Below, one piece after another: positions 6,513-10,389 of a DNA stretch of 10,389 bases; position 1 is the stretch's first letter; each line of letters begins with the position of its first letter. Location: contig CAYVTV010000156.1 in NCBI GenBank assembly GCA_964454295.1, forward strand, positions 1 to 10,389, read 5' to 3'. This stretch comes from CAYVTV01 sp964454295 (GTDB taxonomy: Bacteria; Bacteroidota; Bacteroidia; Bacteroidales; GCA-2748055). Below the pieces are notes generated by a model, which had not been told where the DNA came from, ran no database searches, and saw nothing but the letters and a program-made list of their open reading frames with translations. The translations under genes and the position numbers were made by a program.

Positions 6513-9500
6513 ATGACTAAAAACTACCTTTTATCCGTTACATTCCTGCTCCTCTTCCATACTTTATCCTTTTCCCAGCAATATTTCTTCAAACGCTTTT
6601 CCATCGAGGAGGGTCTTCCGCAATCTTCCGTATATTGCCTGCTCCAGGATTCACGCGGATATATATGGATGGGAACCGATGGCGGAGGACTGTCACGATT
6701 CGACGGAATGAAATTTGAATCCTTCACCAAAAGTGATGGCCTTTCGGATAATATCATCAGGAGCCTGTTTGAAGACAGCAAAGGAAACATCTGGATTGGA
6801 ACGGATAACGGACTTACTCTCTACAACGGCATTGAGTTTATTATTATCGGCAACGAACAGGGTTTGTACGGAACCACTGTATTATGTATCCTTGAAGGGG
6901 AAAACGGGATAATCTGGGTAGGCACAAACGACGGGGGCCTGTCCGGATTAACACTCACCGATTCCCTTTCCATTACCGGTTTCACCAGGGAAGACGGACT
7001 GGTAAGCGATTTTATCTTCGATATCTACGAGGATGAAAATAACGCCCTCTGGCTGGCAATGGTCGGAGGACTTAATATTATCGAATTCAGTGGAACCGGA
7101 TCACCACAGATAAAAAACATTACCCGGCCATCCGTTGAATCTAACTTTATCTTATCCATTGAACCTGCACCTGACGGCTCCGTCTGGCTCGGAAGTTATG
7201 GCGACGGCCTCTTCGTGGCCAAACCCTCATCAGACTATAAAAACATCAGCATTGATTACCATCCGGTAAACAATGCCCAACCCGGAATGATTATCTGGGA
7301 TATAAAGTCCCGTAAAGACGGGGAAACCTGGCTGGCAACGGATAAAAACGGGATTATCAGGCTAAAGGATGGAAAAATCTACGGAAAATATAACAGGGAA
7401 AACGGCCTCCCTTCAAACCAGATCATTAATATAATAACCGACAACGAAGACAACAACTGGTTTGCTTCTTTCGGTCAGGGTGCAATCATGTTCCGGAATG
7501 AAAAATTTATCAGTTACAGCAAGGATGATGGATTATTAGGGAATCAGGTTTTTGACATCCTCCCCGATAATGAAAACAATCTTTATGTGGCCACAGAAGA
7601 AGGATTTCTCTGTTTTTCCCGGGAAAACGGCACGATCAGAAGAACACGTTATTTCACCTCACAAAACGGATTAAACGATAATGGGGCTAACACCATGATT
7701 CAAAGAGATAAACAAATACTGATCGGCACAAATAATGGCATCAATATATTTGACGGGAGACGCGTCTCCAATTTCCCTGTAAATAACGCACTACCCGACC
7801 GTAAGATTAACTGCCTGCTTGCTGACCGAAACAACATTTTATGGATCGGAACCAACGGAGGGTATGGAAGACTTGCAGGAGACGACCTTTTCTTTTTAAG
7901 CCAGGAAGAAGGACTCATCCATGATGAGGTGCAAACAATGATTGAAGATAAAAAAGGCAGAATCTGGTTGGGAACACTGGGCGGACTGGTTATGCTGGAG
8001 GGAGAAACCTATACAGATTACGATGCGGAAGACGGGCTGTCTTTCCTCAGAATTAATTCCCTGGCTGAAGATAAAACAGGAAATATATGGATAGGAACCT
8101 TTGGCGGAGGAATATATAAGTTTGATACCTCCAAAACTTCCATGCCTATATCTCCGGTTGCAGGCAAAGGTGTACTCTCTTCAAATACAATAAATTCCCT
8201 TATGTTTGCCAGTGAAAACCTGTTAATTGCCGGTAACGACAAGGGATTCGACCTCATTAAACTGAATAATGATTTGTCGGTGGATGGAGTGATCCCTTAC
8301 GGACTGAATGACGGATTTACCGGAGGAGAAAATACACTTAATTCTATAACCCTGGATAAAACAGGAATGATCTGGTTTGGCACGAGGAACGGACTTATCA
8401 GATTTAATCCGGAGCTGGACAAGGAAATTCATAATGAACCTGCAACCTTTATCACAGATATTAAACTCTTTTTTGAAAAAGTAGACTGGAATCAAAAGGG
8501 ATTTTCGCCGGGAAAATGGTTTGGTTTGCCCGAAGACCTTGTATTATCCCATAATGATAACCATGTTACGTTCGAATGGACAGGCTTTTCATTTCAGAAT
8601 CCGGAAGATATCCTGTTCTCATATTCACTGGAACCTCAAAGCAAGGAATGGGCGCCATTCAGCGGAAAACGGGATATGTCGTTTTCCGGACTTACTCCCG
8701 GTAATTACACCTTTAAGGTTCAGGCAAAAAACAAATATGGAATTACCGGAGATATTACCGCATTCAAATTCACTATTAAACCCCCTTTCTGGCAAACAAC
8801 CTGGTTTATTGTTACCATGAGTCTGCTGGTAATAGCACTGGTTATAACCGGAGTCAGACTCAGGGTGAGAAACCTGGTGAGGGAAAAAATAAAGCTGGAA
8901 AATATTGTTAAGGAAAGAACCCGGGAAGTGGTGGAGCAAAAAGATGAAATCGAAAGACAGCGGGATATCGTTACCTTTCAGAAAAAGGAAATCACCGACA
9001 GTATTCATTATGCAGAAACCATTCAAAGGGCTGTTCTTCCTGAAGAAACAATTTTGAACGGTTTCTTTACTGATTATTTTTTATTGTTCCGCCCTAAAGA
9101 TATCGTAAGCGGGGATTTCTACTGGATGAGCCGAAAGGACGGGTACATAGTGTTTACTGCAGCCGACTGTACAGGGCATGGTGTGCCGGGTGCATTCATG
9201 AGTATGCTCGGCGTCAGCTTCCTGAATAAAATAGTGAATGAGTCGGGAGTGCTACAACCCGATGCAATATTGAACAGCCTGAGAGAAAATATTATTACCG
9301 CCCTGAAACAGAAGGGGGCCTTTGAAACCAGCAAGGACGGGATGGATATCGCACTATGTTCATTAGATACTGACAAGAAGAAACTATTATATGCCGGTGC
9401 CAACAACCCACTGTATGTATTCAGGAAAACAGGCAGTGAATATGAACATATTGAAAGAAAAGGAGACAAAATGCCTGTCGGCTTTCATTCACGGATGGAT

Positions 9501-9770
9501 AATTTTACACTTCATGAACTGGAACTGCAGAAAGGTGATACCATTTACCTCTTTTCCGACGGATTTCATGATCAGTTCGGTGGCCCTGACGGCAAGAAAT
9601 TCATGAAAACAAGATTCATCCGGATGTTACAGGAAAACCAGCATCTGGATATGGCTTCACAAAAAGATACATTCAACAAAACGCTGGATGACTGGATCAA
9701 CTACCCCTCCGAAACCTGCTCCCCTGTGGGCCAGATTGATGATGTGATTTTGCTGGGAGCCAGACTTTAA
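6513..9770 (+). CDS. Two-component-style propeller sensor with SpoIIE/PP2C phosphatase output
   Basis: A 1085-residue membrane receptor. After a signal peptide (about 1-22), 14 Reg_prop repeats (GxIWIGTxxGGL type) have their central residue at 52, 94, 135, 180, 225, 273, 316, 358, 403, 444, 485, 526, 571 and 621, fitting two seven-bladed periplasmic propellers. A Y_Y_Y domain (about 640-757), one transmembrane helix (about 763-784), a coiled coil (785-830) and a SpoIIE/PP2C phosphatase domain (about 845-1085) follow. Phosphatase motifs are present: SGDFYW (866-871), DCTGHG (885-890), DGMD (942-945), SDG (Asp1016) and the final IDD (1076-1077). Hybrid two-component sensors have the same outer half but a histidine kinase inside; here no kinase H-box or ATP-binding motif occurs. 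Known SpoIIE-type phosphatases dephosphorylate anti-sigma-factor antagonists; the target here is unknown. ATG at 6513 is preferred to the in-frame TTG at 6507 because it is the commoner codon and begins a standard signal peptide. Co-transcription with the caspase gene is possible. Confidence 0.95.
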   Translation: MTKNYLLSVTFLLLFHTLSFSQQYFFKRFSIEEGLPQSSVYCLLQDSRGYIWMGTDGGGLSRFDGMKFESFTKSDGLSDNIIRSLFEDSKGNIWIGTDNGLTLYNGIEFIIIGNEQGLYGTTVLCILEGENGIIWVGTNDGGLSGLTLTDSLSITGFTREDGLVSDFIFDIYEDENNALWLAMVGGLNIIEFSGTGSPQIKNITRPSVESNFILSIEPAPDGSVWLGSYGDGLFVAKPSSDYKNISIDYHPVNNAQPGMIIWDIKSRKDGETWLATDKNGIIRLKDGKIYGKYNRENGLPSNQIINIITDNEDNNWFASFGQGAIMFRNEKFISYSKDDGLLGNQVFDILPDNENNLYVATEEGFLCFSRENGTIRRTRYFTSQNGLNDNGANTMIQRDKQILIGTNNGINIFDGRRVSNFPVNNALPDRKINCLLADRNNILWIGTNGGYGRLAGDDLFFLSQEEGLIHDEVQTMIEDKKGRIWLGTLGGLVMLEGETYTDYDAEDGLSFLRINSLAEDKTGNIWIGTFGGGIYKFDTSKTSMPISPVAGKGVLSSNTINSLMFASENLLIAGNDKGFDLIKLNNDLSVDGVIPYGLNDGFTGGENTLNSITLDKTGMIWFGTRNGLIRFNPELDKEIHNEPATFITDIKLFFEKVDWNQKGFSPGKWFGLPEDLVLSHNDNHVTFEWTGFSFQNPEDILFSYSLEPQSKEWAPFSGKRDMSFSGLTPGNYTFKVQAKNKYGITGDITAFKFTIKPPFWQTTWFIVTMSLLVIALVITGVRLRVRNLVREKIKLENIVKERTREVVEQKDEIERQRDIVTFQKKEITDSIHYAETIQRAVLPEETILNGFFTDYFLLFRPKDIVSGDFYWMSRKDGYIVFTAADCTGHGVPGAFMSMLGVSFLNKIVNESGVLQPDAILNSLRENIITALKQKGAFETSKDGMDIALCSLDTDKKKLLYAGANNPLYVFRKTGSEYEHIERKGDKMPVGFHSRMDNFTLHELELQKGDTIYLFSDGFHDQFGGPDGKKFMKTRFIRMLQENQHLDMASQKDTFNKTLDDWINYPSETCSPVGQIDDVILLGARL

Positions 9771-9814
9771 TTTATCACTCCCTGGCGATATATTTAACAG
9801 TAACTTTTTCTATA

Positions 9815-10389
9815 TCAATATTTCACTATTTTCCTAACTTGTATTTCCCCATTTATAGAATAAATATTTATAAAATAAACTCCCTTTATTAATTCGTCTG
9901 TTGAAATATTTGCGGAAGGAAAGTCTTTAAGAACAATACTTTTAAGTGTCTCGCCTAGAATGTTAGTTATATCAATCCTAACAACACCTTCTGTATTTAA
10001 TATTGTGATAGAGCTGGAAAATGGATTGGGAAAGATCTGTATTTTTTCGGAATAAATTCCAGTAACAGATGTTCCCAGTTCAAATGATACTTCAATAGTA
10101 TGATCTTGTATGACGTTTTCAAATTGGTATTCTGTAACAACACCTACGCTTTCACTATCCACCAGAACATCTGAAATTTCGTAATACTCATCGGATGTTA
10201 TTGTAAACGATTGACTTGAACCATGTTCCACTAAGACCTCCCCGACAGGTTCAATACTTCCACCCTCACCGGCTGTGGCTGTTATTGTATGCCTGACCAG
10301 TGTAAATGACACTTCAATAGTGTGATCTTGTATAACGTTTTCAAATTGGTATTCTGTAACAACACCTACGCTTTCACTATCCACCAGAA
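9815..10389 (-). CDS. T9SS-secreted protein with divergent InlB-B-type repeats, C-terminal fragment
   Basis: Only the last 190 residues are in the window; the frame stays open to the right edge, so the N-terminus is missing. A GTG near 10384 lies inside a repeat unit (LVDSESVG) and is not a real start. The visible part starts with the end of one repeat, then a complete unit of about 74 residues (HTITATAGEGGSIEP to HTIEVSF), matching the divergent InlB B-repeat family common in secreted Bacteroidota proteins. The last 85 or so residues (IQIFPNPFSSSITI, KGVYFINIYS, end VRKIVKY) form a T9SS type A sorting domain, which directs export through the outer membrane and is usually removed as the protein is released or anchored. 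The TGA stop faces the sensor-phosphatase stop 44 bases away. The function of the main body cannot be told. Confidence 0.92.
   Translation of the reverse strand, partial: LVDSESVGVVTEYQFENVIQDHTIEVSFTLVRHTITATAGEGGSIEPVGEVLVEHGSSQSFTITSDEYYEISDVLVDSESVGVVTEYQFENVIQDHTIEVSFELGTSVTGIYSEKIQIFPNPFSSSITILNTEGVVRIDITNILGETLKSIVLKDFPSANISTDELIKGVYFINIYSINGEIQVRKIVKY
10082..10389 (-). repeat. Tandem DNA repeat with 222-bp period encoding InlB-B-type units
   Basis: Positions 10082-10167 and 10304-10389 match at 83 of 86 bases, with an offset of exactly 222 bases (74 codons). The three differences (GTC/GTT, CAT/CAC, GTA/GTG in coding sense) are all synonymous. The second copy is cut by the window edge, so the array probably continues to the right. 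Such near-identity points to recent duplication or gene conversion between units. Confidence 0.9.

Noticed and set aside
6513..9770. Classification as a hybrid two-component sensor kinase
   Set aside because: The C-terminal half carries PP2C/SpoIIE motifs and no histidine kinase, receiver or AraC-type domain.
9771..9817. Minus-strand peptide KVTVKYIAR just past the stop of the T9SS protein, resembling a second sorting-tail end
   Set aside because: It is in another frame, preceded by a stop codon, and the in-frame ending VRKIVKY already completes a normal sorting domain.

Overview
The window looks like chromosomal DNA of a Bacteroidota (Bacteroidetes) bacterium. The evidence is a type IX secretion (T9SS) C-terminal sorting domain, FG-GAP/PKD/FN3 mosaic surface proteins, a two-component-style Reg_prop/Y_Y_Y sensor, A/T-rich start regions without Shine-Dalgarno sequences, and short palindromic repeats of a kind I recall from this phylum. 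I cannot name a species.

Layout. Positions 1-4034 (minus strand) hold the N-terminal 1344 residues of a very large exported repeat protein whose C-terminus lies beyond the left edge. It has a signal peptide, an FN3-like domain, seven FG-GAP/VCBS repeats, FN3, seven more FG-GAP repeats, FN3, two PKD domains and two Ig-like domains. A 530-base divergent intergenic region (4035-4564) follows. It carries a small inverted repeat, a T10 tract, and a cluster of decayed palindromic and tandem repeats just before the next gene. Positions 4565-6397 (plus) encode an exported caspase-family (C14) protein with a LamG/DUF1080-like domain and a CARDB-like Ig domain ahead of an apparently intact His/Cys caspase domain. 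A 115-base spacer holds a strong hairpin built from CCTTYGTGK units. Positions 6513-9770 (plus) encode a membrane-spanning sensor with 14 Reg_prop repeats (two seven-bladed propellers), a Y_Y_Y domain, one transmembrane helix, a coiled coil and a cytoplasmic SpoIIE/PP2C phosphatase. Only 44 bases on, converging from the minus strand, is the C-terminal end of another secreted protein (9815 to the right edge), with tandem divergent InlB-B-type repeats and a T9SS sorting domain.

How they may work together. Both outer genes encode cell-surface or secreted proteins. The two central genes are co-oriented and could be co-transcribed. One is an exported protease-like protein. The other is a sensor whose periplasmic propellers could report an outside signal to a cytoplasmic Ser/Thr phosphatase, which in known systems acts on anti-sigma-factor antagonists. 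A functional link between the caspase and the sensor-phosphatase is inference from adjacency only. The most unusual features are the exported caspase architecture, its pairing with a propeller-SpoIIE receptor, the matching 7+7 repeat layout of two neighbouring genes, and a near-identical 222-bp tandem repeat whose visible differences are all synonymous.
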